A program made the position numbers and the translations under genes. From positions 1-64,000 of the forward strand of contig DATMGD010000071.1 of NCBI GenBank assembly GCA_035555855.1: a DNA stretch of 64,000 bases, read 5' to 3'. Source of the DNA: Palsa-892 sp035555855 (GTDB taxonomy: Bacteria > Pseudomonadota > Alphaproteobacteria > Rhizobiales > Xanthobacteraceae). A model generated the notes under the pieces. It worked only from the letters and a program-made list of their open reading frames with translations. It was not told the DNA's origin and did no database searches. Positions 26,574 through 34,842 of the stretch are shown here, in pieces (within the stretch, counting starts at the first letter, position 1; every line of letters starts with the position of its first letter).

Positions 26574-27091
26574 TTGACGCCCGGAATGTTGGCGCGCACG
26601 AAATCGAGAAGATTGCCGCCGGTGAACAGAAGCGGCGTAACCTCAGCGCCGCGCGCCGCCTGCATGTCGGAATCCTTGTCGCCGATCAGAAAACTTTTTT
26701 CGACCGTGACCGGCCAGAACTTCATCAGGTCTTCGAGCATCCCGCTGCCGGGCTTGCGCCAGTCGGAGATGCGGCGGAAATGCCGGATCGTACCCTCGGG
26801 ATGAAACGGACAGTGCCGCCAGTCGTCGATACGTGCACCGGCCTTTTTGAATTCTTCCATCATATGATCGTGCAGCGCCTGCATATCGTCTTCGGTGTAA
26901 AGCCCGCGCGCGATGCCCGACTGGTTTGTCGCGACGAACGCATAGTAGCCCGCTTCGTTCACCGCCCTCACCGCGTCGATCGCGCCCGCGATCCATTCGA
27001 AATTCGCAAGGCTGGAAACATAACCGTGATCGACGTTCAAAACGCCGTCGCGATCGAAGAAAACGGCGGGACGCTCCGGTCGTTCGGTCAT
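26570..27091 (-). CDS. gmhB: D-glycero-D-manno-heptose-1,7-bisphosphate 7-phosphatase
   Basis: This 173-residue HAD phosphatase removes the 7-phosphate in ADP-heptose synthesis. The catalytic DxD is D13/D15 (FFDRDGVLN), motif II is TNQSG at about 55-59, and the Mg motif GDKDSDM is near 138. The zinc loop is degenerate: C94 and the general CPFHPEG frame remain, but the three other E. coli ligands are replaced (F96, S109, W111), so it probably lacks bound zinc. It overlaps waaF by four bases and lies nine bases after gmhA. Confidence 0.92.
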   Translation of the reverse strand: MTERPERPAVFFDRDGVLNVDHGYVSSLANFEWIAGAIDAVRAVNEAGYYAFVATNQSGIARGLYTEDDMQALHDHMMEEFKKAGARIDDWRHCPFHPEGTIRHFRRISDWRKPGSGMLEDLMKFWPVTVEKSFLIGDKDSDMQAARGAEVTPLLFTGGNLLDFVRANIPGVK

Positions 27092-27100
27092 CGTGCTGGA

Positions 27101-27682
27101 CTACTTGGCGAGCTCGCGCTCGACGATGCCGCAGATGATATGCGCAGCCGTGATGTGAATCTGCTGGATGACCGGCGTCTTGTCGGAAGGCGCGCGCAGC
27201 ATGAGATTGCAGTGCATTGCCATCGGCCCGTCATGAGCGCCGCCGAAGCCGACCGTGAATAGCCCGAGCTTCTTTGCCGTTTCCAGCGCGCGCAACACAT
27301 TCGGCGATTTGCCGGAGGTCGAAATCGCGATCAGGACGTCGCCCATTTTCCCGAGCGCCTGCACCTGCCGCTCGAACACGTGATCGAAGCCGTAGTCGTT
27401 GCCGATCGCGGTCAGTGCCGAAGTGTCGGTGGTCAGCGCGATGGCCGCGAGCGGGGGCCGGTCGCCCTCGTAGCGGCCGACGAACTCCGCCGCGATATGC
27501 TGGGCATCGGCGGCGCTGCCGCCGTTGCCGCACAGAAGCACCTTGCCGCCTTCCATCAGCGAAGCCGTGATGGCCTCGGCGATCTTGCCGATCGAAAACA
27601 GGAATTCCCCGTCCGCCTCGGCGCGCACGAGGGCTTCACGCGAGGCGGCGAGATGCTGCTGGGCATATTCCGTGGCGCTCAT
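27101..27682 (-). CDS. gmhA: Sedoheptulose-7-phosphate isomerase
   Basis: This 193-residue SIS-domain enzyme is the first in ADP-heptose synthesis, converting sedoheptulose-7-phosphate to D-glycero-D-manno-heptose-7-phosphate. The phosphate loop CGNGGSAADAQHIAAEF contains the family's catalytic Glu (E66), STSGKSPNVL is at 121-130, and the catalytic His lies in IHITAAHIICGIVE near the C-terminus. It heads the minus-strand gmhA-gmhB-waaF unit and is divergent from hldD, so the 178 bases between them control both halves of the pathway. Confidence 0.95.
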   Translation of the reverse strand: MSATEYAQQHLAASREALVRAEADGEFLFSIGKIAEAITASLMEGGKVLLCGNGGSAADAQHIAAEFVGRYEGDRPPLAAIALTTDTSALTAIGNDYGFDHVFERQVQALGKMGDVLIAISTSGKSPNVLRALETAKKLGLFTVGFGGAHDGPMAMHCNLMLRAPSDKTPVIQQIHITAAHIICGIVERELAK

Positions 27683-27730
27683 GCATTTCGGGTAGCACCC
27701 GGTATTAAGAGTGTCCAGACAGTGCCATTC

Positions 27731-27807
27731 GCGCCGGCGAGCGAAGCGAGCGGTCGGCGCGAAAACGCAAATACGGCGCTCTCTTAAGCAACGAATGAGA
27801 GCGCCGT
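27731..27807. repeat. Two stem-loops in the gmhA-hldD divergent region
   Basis: A GC-rich imperfect palindrome GCGCCGGCGAGCGAAGCGAG...CGGCGC at 27731-27760 is followed by an 11-base perfect inverted repeat (ACGGCGCTCTC at 27773-27783 and its complement at 27797-27807, loop 13). Neither is followed by a T-run. They could be REP-like elements or leader structures of hldD. Confidence 0.5.
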
Positions 27808-27860
27808 TGCACGCGGCGCTTTCCTGCGGCAAACCAGTGCCAAACGAGCGGACAATCAGC

Positions 27861-28838
27861 ATGATTTTGGTCACCGGCGGCGCCGGCTTCATCGGCTCCA
27901 ATCTTGTCGCGAGCCTGAACGAGCGCGGCATTTCCGATGTCGTCGTGAACGACCATTTCGACGAAGCGAAGCTCAAGAATCTCAAAAAGCGAAAAGTCAG
28001 CGAACTTGTCGAGCCTGCCGATCTCCTGCGCTGGCTCGAAGGCCGCAAGTTAGAGGCCATCCTGCATATGGGCGCGATCTCCTCGACGACCGCGACCGAC
28101 GAAGCCGAGGTCATGGGCAACAACTATGATCTGCCGATGCAGATCACCGAGTGGTGCACCAAAACGAAGACGCCGCTGGTCTACGCTTCTTCTGCCGCGA
28201 CCTATGGCGACGGCAGCCAGGGCTTCGATGACGACAATGCGCCCGAAGCCCTCGCCAACCTCCAGCCGCTCAATCTCTATGGCCGCTCGAAAGCGCGCTT
28301 CGATCTCGATCTTGTAAAACGCGCCCGCGCAGGCGGCGCGATGCCGCCGCAATGGGTCGGGCTCAAGTTCTTCAACGTCTTCGGCCCGAACGAATATCAC
28401 AAGGGCGACATGCAGAGCGTGCTCGCCAAGGTTTTCCCGCAGGCCAAGACCGGAGCACCCGTGCGCCTATTCAAGTCGGACCGGCCCGGGGTTGCCGACG
28501 GCGAACAGAGCCGCGACTTTATCTATGTGCTGGAAGCGGCGAAGATCGTGATGTGGCTCCTCGACCATCCGCAGGTAAACGGCATCTATAATGTCGGCAC
28601 CGGCAAGGCGAGGAGCTTCAGGGCCATGATGACGGCGATGCTGAAGGCCATGGGCCGCGCCCCGGAAATCGAATATATCGAGATGCCGAAGCAGCTTTCC
28701 GGCAAATACCAGTATTGGACGGAAGCCCGGATGGAGCGGCTGCGGCAGGCGGGTTACGATGCCCCTTCCCCGGCGCTCGAGGCTTCGGTCGAGGATTATG
28801 TAAAGAACTATCTCGATCAGCCCGATCCCTATCGCTGA
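27861..28838 (+). CDS. hldD: ADP-L-glycero-D-manno-heptose-6-epimerase
   Basis: This 325-residue extended SDR epimerises C6 of ADP-heptose. NADP-binding MILVTGGAGFIGSN is at the very start, and the catalytic YxxxK lies in LNLYGRSKARFD. The FFNVFGPNEYHKGDM and KSDRPGVADGEQSRDFIYV segments are specific to HldD/RfaD. I used the ATG that begins the Rossmann motif; the frame extends 50 codons upstream through the stem-loop region without homology. It is followed by hldE after 22 bases. Confidence 0.95.
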   Translation: MILVTGGAGFIGSNLVASLNERGISDVVVNDHFDEAKLKNLKKRKVSELVEPADLLRWLEGRKLEAILHMGAISSTTATDEAEVMGNNYDLPMQITEWCTKTKTPLVYASSAATYGDGSQGFDDDNAPEALANLQPLNLYGRSKARFDLDLVKRARAGGAMPPQWVGLKFFNVFGPNEYHKGDMQSVLAKVFPQAKTGAPVRLFKSDRPGVADGEQSRDFIYVLEAAKIVMWLLDHPQVNGIYNVGTGKARSFRAMMTAMLKAMGRAPEIEYIEMPKQLSGKYQYWTEARMERLRQAGYDAPSPALEASVEDYVKNYLDQPDPYR

Positions 28839-28860
28839 AATTGTCACCGAGAAACTTCCG

Positions 28861-30333
28861 ATGTTCGATTACGAAAAGCGCCTCGCCGAACTCTCGCAAC
28901 AGACCGTGCTGGTCGTCGGCGACTTGATGCTGGATCGCTTCGTGTACGGCGATGTCGGCCGCATCTCGCCGGAAGCACCGGCGCCCGTAATTGCCGTGAA
29001 GCGTGAGGAAACGACGCCCGGCGGCGCCGGTAACGTCGCGCTCAATATCGCGGGCCTTGGCGCGCGCTGCATTCTCGTCTCGGTGATCGGCGATGACGAT
29101 GCCGGCCGCACGCTTTCGGAAACCTTTGGCCTCACCGGCGGCCAGATCGACGCGCGCCTCGTGCTCGACACGGGCCGCCCGACGACGCAAAAAGCGCGCT
29201 TCGTTTCCGAGCAGCACTCGACGCATCTCCTGCGCGCCGACTGGGAAGAGACTCACGCGCTGCCCAAACACTGCGAAGATGAAATCATCACCAACGCTCT
29301 GAAGGCGTTGCCCTCTTGCGGCGCGCTCGTCCTCTCCGATTACGGCAAGGGCGTGCTGGCGCCGCATGTCGTGGAGAAGCTCATCACCGAAGCGCGCAAA
29401 CTGAAGAAGCCGGTGATCGTCGATCCCAAGAACCACGACTACACGGCTTACAAGAACGCGACGCTGATTACGCCGAACCGCGCCGAGCTCTCAAACGCCG
29501 CTCACAAGGTGCTGCGCAAGACCGACGAGATCGTCAAAGCCGCCGGCGAATTGATTGCGCGCGCGACGCTCGACGCCATTCTCGTGACACGCAGCGAAGA
29601 CGGCATGACGCTGGTGCGCGCCAAAGGCGACGCCGTGCACATTCCCTCGCATCCGGTGAAAGTGCGCGATGTCTCCGGCGCGGGCGACACCGTCGTCGCA
29701 ACGCTCGCTACCATGCTCGCGATGAGCACCGATCTTGAAGCCGCAACCCGCGCCGCGAACGCTGCCGCGGCTGTCGTCGTCGGCAAGCGCGGCACCGCCG
29801 CCGTCAACTTTATCGAGATGCGCGCTGTCCTGGTGCCGAGCGCGCTGCGCGCCCATGACGAGAAAATCGCCCGCGACCCGAAGGTGCTGGATGAACGGCT
29901 CGATGAGTGGCGCAAGGCTGGCCTGCGCATCGGTTTCACCAATGGCTGCTTCGATCTGATCCACCCCGGTCATCTGCGCGTGCTGGCCGGCGCCCGCGCC
30001 GCCTGCGACCGGCTTGTCGTCGGCCTCAACAGCGACGCTTCGACGCGCCGTCTGAAAGGCCCCTCGCGGCCGATCCAGGACGAGGTCGCGCGCGCCGAGG
30101 TGCTGGCTGCGCTCGAAGCCACGGATCTTGTCGTCATCTTCGAAGAAGACACGCCGCTCGAACTGATCCGGCGCGTCAAACCGCAGGTGCTGGTCAAGGG
30201 CGGCGACTACACCCGCGAACAGGTCGTCGGCCATGAGATCGTCGAAGCCGCGGGCGGCGAGATCGTCATTGTCGAGACGCTGCCTGAACGCTCCACCACA
30301 CGCCTTGTCGAGCGTTCGAAAAAGCCCGCCTGA
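28861..30333 (+). CDS. hldE: Bifunctional heptose-7-phosphate kinase / heptose-1-phosphate adenylyltransferase
   Basis: This 490-residue fusion enzyme catalyses two steps of ADP-heptose synthesis. The N-terminal ribokinase-type kinase (about 1-325) has PGGAGNVALNIAGLG and the catalytic GAGDTVVATLA. The C-terminal nucleotidyltransferase (about 350-488) begins GFTNGCFDLIHPGHLRVL, with the HxGH-type motif, and ends with KGGDYTREQVVG. E. coli HldE has the same layout and a similar length (477). It closes the plus-strand pair hldD-hldE. Confidence 0.96.
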   Translation: MFDYEKRLAELSQQTVLVVGDLMLDRFVYGDVGRISPEAPAPVIAVKREETTPGGAGNVALNIAGLGARCILVSVIGDDDAGRTLSETFGLTGGQIDARLVLDTGRPTTQKARFVSEQHSTHLLRADWEETHALPKHCEDEIITNALKALPSCGALVLSDYGKGVLAPHVVEKLITEARKLKKPVIVDPKNHDYTAYKNATLITPNRAELSNAAHKVLRKTDEIVKAAGELIARATLDAILVTRSEDGMTLVRAKGDAVHIPSHPVKVRDVSGAGDTVVATLATMLAMSTDLEAATRAANAAAAVVVGKRGTAAVNFIEMRAVLVPSALRAHDEKIARDPKVLDERLDEWRKAGLRIGFTNGCFDLIHPGHLRVLAGARAACDRLVVGLNSDASTRRLKGPSRPIQDEVARAEVLAALEATDLVVIFEEDTPLELIRRVKPQVLVKGGDYTREQVVGHEIVEAAGGEIVIVETLPERSTTRLVERSKKPA

Positions 30334-30426
30334 ACAGCTCCGCGGCGCAATCGTTACGCTCCGTTAACCGCCCTTCAAGACGGATTGGTCACACATCCTT
30401 CGCTATAGAAGTGTGACGGGGGAGTT

Positions 30427-31416
30427 ATGGCAGTTCTGGTCACCGGCGGCGCCGGCTATATCGGCAGCCACATGGTCCTCGCGCTGGTCGGCGCGGGCGA
30501 AAGCGTCGTCGTGCTCGACGATCTCTCGACCGGCTTCAAGGAAGCCGTGCACCCGAAAGCCAGGTTCGTTATCGGCGATGTTGCCGATGAGAAGCTCGTC
30601 GCCTCGCTGATCAAGGAATACAAAATCGACGCCGTGATCCACTTCGCGGCAAAGATCGTCGTGCCGGAATCGGTCACTGATCCTCTTGGCTACTATCTCG
30701 CCAACACCGTGAAGACGCGCGCACTGCTCGCCGCGGTCGTCGCAGGCGGCGTAAAACATTTCGTGTTTTCCTCGACCGCTGCCGTCTACGGCAACCCCGA
30801 AGAAAATCCGGTGGGCGAAGACGCCAAACTTTCGCCGATGTCGCCCTACGGCAGCTCCAAGCTGATTTCCGAGTGGATGCTGCGCGACGTGGCGAATGCT
30901 TACGATTTCCATTACGTCGCGCTCCGCTATTTCAATGTCGCCGGCGCGGATCCTGAAGGACGCACGGGCCAATCGACAAAAGGCGCGACCCATCTCATCA
31001 AAGTCGCCTGCGAAACCGCATCGGGCAAACGCAACCGCATGTCCGTCTTCGGCACCGATTATCCGACGCCGGACGGCACCTGCATGCGCGACTACATTCA
31101 TGTCAGCGATCTTGTTGCCGCCCATCTCGACGCGCTTCGTTATCTCCGCGCCGGCGGCGAAAATCTCGTGCTGAACTGCGGGTATGGCCGCGGCTTCTCG
31201 GTGCTGGAAGTCATCGACACCGTGAAGCGCGTCTCCGGCAAGGATTTTCCCGTGGAGATCGTCGGCCGCCGCCCCGGCGATCCGGCCGCGATCGTCGCCC
31301 GCGCCGAAAACATCCGGAAAAAACTCGGCTGGCAGCCGCGATATGACGATCTTGCTACGATCGTCACCCATGCGCTCGCATGGGAAGACAAGCTCAAAGA
31401 TCGCAGCCCCGCATAA
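30427..31416 (+). CDS. galE: UDP-glucose 4-epimerase
   Basis: This 329-residue SDR epimerase interconverts UDP-glucose and UDP-galactose. It has the NAD motif VTGGAGYIGSHMV at 4-16, the SSTAAVYGNP segment with the catalytic Ser/Thr, and the catalytic SPYGSSKLISE (YxxxK) near 140. The substrate loop RYFNVAGADPEGRTGQ is diagnostic of GalE. A GGGGGAG site precedes the ATG. The adjacent ugd and galU supply connected UDP-sugar steps for surface polysaccharide. Confidence 0.93.
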   Translation: MAVLVTGGAGYIGSHMVLALVGAGESVVVLDDLSTGFKEAVHPKARFVIGDVADEKLVASLIKEYKIDAVIHFAAKIVVPESVTDPLGYYLANTVKTRALLAAVVAGGVKHFVFSSTAAVYGNPEENPVGEDAKLSPMSPYGSSKLISEWMLRDVANAYDFHYVALRYFNVAGADPEGRTGQSTKGATHLIKVACETASGKRNRMSVFGTDYPTPDGTCMRDYIHVSDLVAAHLDALRYLRAGGENLVLNCGYGRGFSVLEVIDTVKRVSGKDFPVEIVGRRPGDPAAIVARAENIRKKLGWQPRYDDLATIVTHALAWEDKLKDRSPA

Positions 31417-31500
31417 TCTCTCGATTTACCTCCGTCTAATCGCCTGCTTGCCCGATCAGGACAGGCATGCGAAACCCGCCGCGTTTTTCGAGGAATCCCC

Positions 31501-32814
31501 ATGCGTATTGCCATGATCGGTACCGGCTATGTCGGCCTTGTTTCCGGTGCCTGCTTCGCCGATTTCGGTCACAACGTCGTCTGTGTTGATAAGGACGCCG
31601 GCAAGATCGCTTCGCTATTGCAAGGTGTGATGCCGATCTTCGAGCCGGGCCTCGACGAACTTGTCGCGCGCAACGTCAAGGAAGGCCGCCTCGAATTTAC
31701 GACCGATCTTGCGAGCGCTGTGAAAAGCGCCAGCGTTGTCTTCATCGCCGTCGGCACGCCGTCGCGGCGCGGCGACGGCCACGCCGACCTCTCTTATGTG
31801 CACGGCGCGGCGCGCGAGATTGCTGCGGCGATTTCGCAATACACCGTCGTCGTCACCAAATCGACCGTGCCGGTCGGTACCGGCGACGAAGTCGAAAGCA
31901 TCATCCGCGAAGCCAAGCCGAAGGCCGATTTCGCCGTCGTGTCGAATCCCGAATTCCTGCGCGAAGGCGCCGCGATCAACGATTTCAAACGCCCCGACCG
32001 TATCGTCATCGGCACCGAGGATACGCGCGCCCGCGAAGTGATGTCCGAAGTCTATCGTCCGCTCTATCTCAACGCCTCGCCGATCCTGTTCACCCAGCGC
32101 CGCACCGCCGAGATCATCAAATACGCAGCCAACGCTTTTCTCGCGACCAAGATCACCTTCATCAACGAGATTGCGGATCTTTGCGAGAAGGTCGGCGGCA
32201 ACGTGCAGGATGTCGCGCGCGGCATCGGCCTCGACAACCGCATCGGCTCGAAATTTCTCCACGCCGGTCCCGGCTACGGCGGCTCGTGCTTCCCGAAGGA
32301 TACCATCGCGCTGATGAAGACGGCGCGCGACGCCGGCGCTCCGGCGAAGATCGTCGAAGCTGTCGTCGCTGTGAACGACGAGCGCAAACTTGCGATGGCC
32401 GAGAAAGTCATCGCCGCACTCGGCGGCAGCGCCAAGGACAAGGCCGTTGCCATCCTCGGCCTCACCTTCAAGCCGAACACCGACGACATGCGCGAGGCTC
32501 CGAGCCTCGCCATTATTCCTGCGCTGCAGAAAGCCGGCGCGAAGGTGAAGGCGCACGATCCACAGGCGATGGAAGAGGCTGCAAGCCTCCTGCCCGGCAT
32601 CGCGATGGTGAAGAATCCTTACGAAGCCGCCCAGGGAGCCGATGCGCTCGTCATCGTCACCGAATGGGATGTCTATCGCGCGCTCGATCTCAAGCGATTG
32701 AAGCAGGAAATGAAAGCGCCGGTCATCGTCGACCTTCGCAACATCTACAAGGCTGACGAGATGATCGCGAACGGCTTCCGCTATATCAGCGTTGGCCGGC
32801 CCGTCGGCGGCTGA
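31501..32814 (+). CDS. ugd: UDP-glucose 6-dehydrogenase
   Basis: This 437-residue enzyme oxidises UDP-glucose to UDP-glucuronate. The NAD motif MIGTGYVGLVSGACFAD is at 5-21, TKSTVPVGTG near 120, the hexamer helix KYAANAFLATKITFINE near 205, and the catalytic Cys is C263 in YGGSCFPKD. Length matches single-domain bacterial Ugd. The final 34 bases overlap the convergent RmlD-like gene. UDP-GlcA would serve exopolysaccharide or lipid A uronic-acid modification. Confidence 0.95.
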   Translation: MRIAMIGTGYVGLVSGACFADFGHNVVCVDKDAGKIASLLQGVMPIFEPGLDELVARNVKEGRLEFTTDLASAVKSASVVFIAVGTPSRRGDGHADLSYVHGAAREIAAAISQYTVVVTKSTVPVGTGDEVESIIREAKPKADFAVVSNPEFLREGAAINDFKRPDRIVIGTEDTRAREVMSEVYRPLYLNASPILFTQRRTAEIIKYAANAFLATKITFINEIADLCEKVGGNVQDVARGIGLDNRIGSKFLHAGPGYGGSCFPKDTIALMKTARDAGAPAKIVEAVVAVNDERKLAMAEKVIAALGGSAKDKAVAILGLTFKPNTDDMREAPSLAIIPALQKAGAKVKAHDPQAMEEAASLLPGIAMVKNPYEAAQGADALVIVTEWDVYRALDLKRLKQEMKAPVIVDLRNIYKADEMIANGFRYISVGRPVGG

Positions 32815-33788
32815 TCGGCCAACGGGCGCGCCGGCGGCTGTGCCGGCGCATTGGCGGCCGCGCTCGCTGCCGCCGCAGCAGCCGCTGCCTGCGCCGCCTT
32901 GCGGTTCGCCGCCGTGATGACCGCCGCGACGACTTCCGCCACCCGGAAATTCCACGGGCTCGCCGTATAGCCGAACACGTTGCGAAAACGCGTGCTGTCG
33001 AGTTCGCAGTTAAGCCCGCCCTTCACCGCCGCCGGATATTCCGAAAGCCTGATCTCGGTGATCTTCGGCGTTTTTCCGGTGAACACCGCTTGCCGCTGCA
33101 CGATCTCGCTCGCGAACTTGAACCAGTTGGTGGCGCCGTTACCTGCAAAATGGAATGTGCCCGCGACCTTCGCTTCGCTCGCGAGCTTGCGCGCAACGAC
33201 CAGCAACGCTTCGGCAAGATCGATCGTCGCCGTCGGACAGCCGGTCTGATCGCCGACCATGCGCAGCTCGTCACGCTCCGTCGCAAGCCGCATGACGTTG
33301 CGCAGGAAATTCCGGCCGTGCGGCCCGTAAATCCAGGACGTGCGCAGGATGACATGGCGCGGCGCAAGCTCGCGCACCTTCGCTTCGCCTTCCGCCTTGG
33401 TGCGGCCGAACACCGACACCGGCGAAATCTTGTCGCTCTCAACGTAAGGGCGCTTTTTATTGCCATCGAAAACCTGCTCGCACGAAAGCTGGATGAGCGG
33501 CACGTTCATGCTCGCGCAAACCGTCGCCAGCACGGCGGGCCCCGTGACATTCGCTAATGCCGCCGCCTCCGGCTCTCGCTCGGCGCGATCGACCGCGGTG
33601 TAACCTGCCGCATTTACCACCACCGCCGGCCGGTGCACGTCGAGCGTCGCTCGCACCGTCACTTCGTTGCTGATATCGGCATCCTGCCGCGACAACCCGA
33701 CCACCGGCGCACCACGCACCGTGGCAAGCGTGACGAATTCCCGCCCGACCTGCCCCCGCGCCCCAAAAACGACGATCGGTTTGTTCAT
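32781..33788 (-). CDS. RmlD-like NAD(P)-binding sugar-nucleotide protein with altered active site
   Basis: This 335-residue SDR protein resembles dTDP-4-dehydrorhamnose reductase. The Rossmann motif VVFGARGQVGREF is at 6-18, NAAGYTAVDRAE near 60, and VGDQTGCPTATIDLAE near 183. The catalytic Tyr of the YxxxK motif is Phe here (F127, K131 kept), and the usual STDYVFDG is SCEQVFDG, so both Thr and Tyr are lost. The last 40 residues are Ala/Pro-rich low complexity. No rmlA, B or C gene is nearby. Canonical reductase activity is therefore doubtful; a binding or regulatory role, as in MAT2B-like relatives, is possible. Confidence 0.75.
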   Translation of the reverse strand: MNKPIVVFGARGQVGREFVTLATVRGAPVVGLSRQDADISNEVTVRATLDVHRPAVVVNAAGYTAVDRAEREPEAAALANVTGPAVLATVCASMNVPLIQLSCEQVFDGNKKRPYVESDKISPVSVFGRTKAEGEAKVRELAPRHVILRTSWIYGPHGRNFLRNVMRLATERDELRMVGDQTGCPTATIDLAEALLVVARKLASEAKVAGTFHFAGNGATNWFKFASEIVQRQAVFTGKTPKITEIRLSEYPAAVKGGLNCELDSTRFRNVFGYTASPWNFRVAEVVAAVITAANRKAAQAAAAAAAASAAANAPAQPPARPLADQPPTGRPTLI

Positions 33789-33896
33789 CTTGTCCGTTCA
33801 CCCTGTTCGTGCGCGGTTCCGTGTGGGGTTTGCCAAGCCGCCCAATCCGCGACATAGAAGCGTTGAATCCTGCCTTCCGCAAGTTATGAGAGCCAG

Positions 33897-34766
33897 ATGT
33901 CCAGAATAAGAAAAGCCATCTTTCCTGTCGCCGGTCTTGGCACCCGCTTCCTGCCCGCGACCAAGGCGATGCCGAAGGAAATGCTCACCGTCGTCGACCG
34001 GCCGCTGATCCAGTACGTCGTCGACGAGGCGCGCGAGGCGGGCATCGAGCACTTCATTTTCGTCACCGGCCGTAACAAGGGTGTGATCGAGGATCACTTC
34101 GATCGCCAGTACGAGCTGGAAATGACGCTGCGCGAGCGCAACAAGAAAGCGGAGTTGACACTGCTCGAGGAAGACCTGCCGGTCGCGGGCGCAACGAGCT
34201 TCATCCGCCAGCAGTCGCCGCTCGGTCTCGGCCATGCCGTATGGTGCGCGCGCGAGATCGCCGGCAACGAGCCTTTCGCGCTCCTCTTGCCCGACGTGCT
34301 GGTGCAGGCGGAAAAATCCTGCCTCGCGCAAATGGTCAGCGCCTACGACAGGCTCGGCAAGGCCAATCTGCTCGCCGTGGAAGAAGTGCCACAAGACCGC
34401 ACCCACATGTACGGCGTCGTCGGCATGGGCGAGCGGAGCGGCAATGCCTTCAAAATTACCTCGATGGTCGAGAAGCCCGCCAAGGGCACCGCGCCCTCGA
34501 ACCGCATCATCACCGGCCGCTACATCCTGCAACCGGAAATCTTCGAATTCCTCGCCAAGCAGGAGCGCGGTGCCGGCGGCGAGATCCAGATCACCGACGC
34601 GATGATCGCGCTCGCCAAAACACAGCCGTTCTATGGCTACGATTTCGAGGGCCGTACCTTCGATTGCGGCTCCAAGATCGGCTTTCTCTCCGCCAATGTT
34701 TCCTACGCGCTGGCACGGCCCGATCTCAACGATGAATTCCGTAACGAATTGAAATCGCTCCTTTAA
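33897..34766 (+). CDS. galU: UTP-glucose-1-phosphate uridylyltransferase
   Basis: This 289-residue nucleotidyltransferase makes UDP-glucose. KAIFPVAGLGTRFLPATKAMPKEML is the start of the GalU sugar-nucleotide-binding loop, ALLLPDVLVQ the metal/base region, and EKPAKGTAPSNRIITGRYIL the second signature. It supplies ugd and galE. The leader of 108 bases is shared with the divergent RmlD-like gene. The end of the gene forms one arm of a hairpin. Confidence 0.96.
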   Translation: MSRIRKAIFPVAGLGTRFLPATKAMPKEMLTVVDRPLIQYVVDEAREAGIEHFIFVTGRNKGVIEDHFDRQYELEMTLRERNKKAELTLLEEDLPVAGATSFIRQQSPLGLGHAVWCAREIAGNEPFALLLPDVLVQAEKSCLAQMVSAYDRLGKANLLAVEEVPQDRTHMYGVVGMGERSGNAFKITSMVEKPAKGTAPSNRIITGRYILQPEIFEFLAKQERGAGGEIQITDAMIALAKTQPFYGYDFEGRTFDCGSKIGFLSANVSYALARPDLNDEFRNELKSLL

Positions 34767-34781
34767 TGAGGAAGCGATTTC
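34751..34781 (+). other. Stem-loop spanning the galU stop codon
   Basis: Nine-base arms GAAATCGCT at 34751-34759 and AGCGATTTC at 34773-34781 pair, and an additional CCT/AGG extends the stem past a bulge. The galU TAA lies in the loop. No T-run follows, so it is more likely an mRNA 3'-end stabiliser or processing site than a full terminator. Confidence 0.5.
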
Positions 34782-34842
34782 GGAGCGCACGGCCCATAAC
34801 ATTGACTTCACGGCCAAAACCGGCTCAATCCCCGCAGCCGCC

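Noticed and set aside
32821..32905. Ala-rich tail of the RmlD-like gene as a simple-sequence repeat array
   Set aside because: The codons are mixed GCN with interruptions and no exact repeat unit; it is a low-complexity protein tail.
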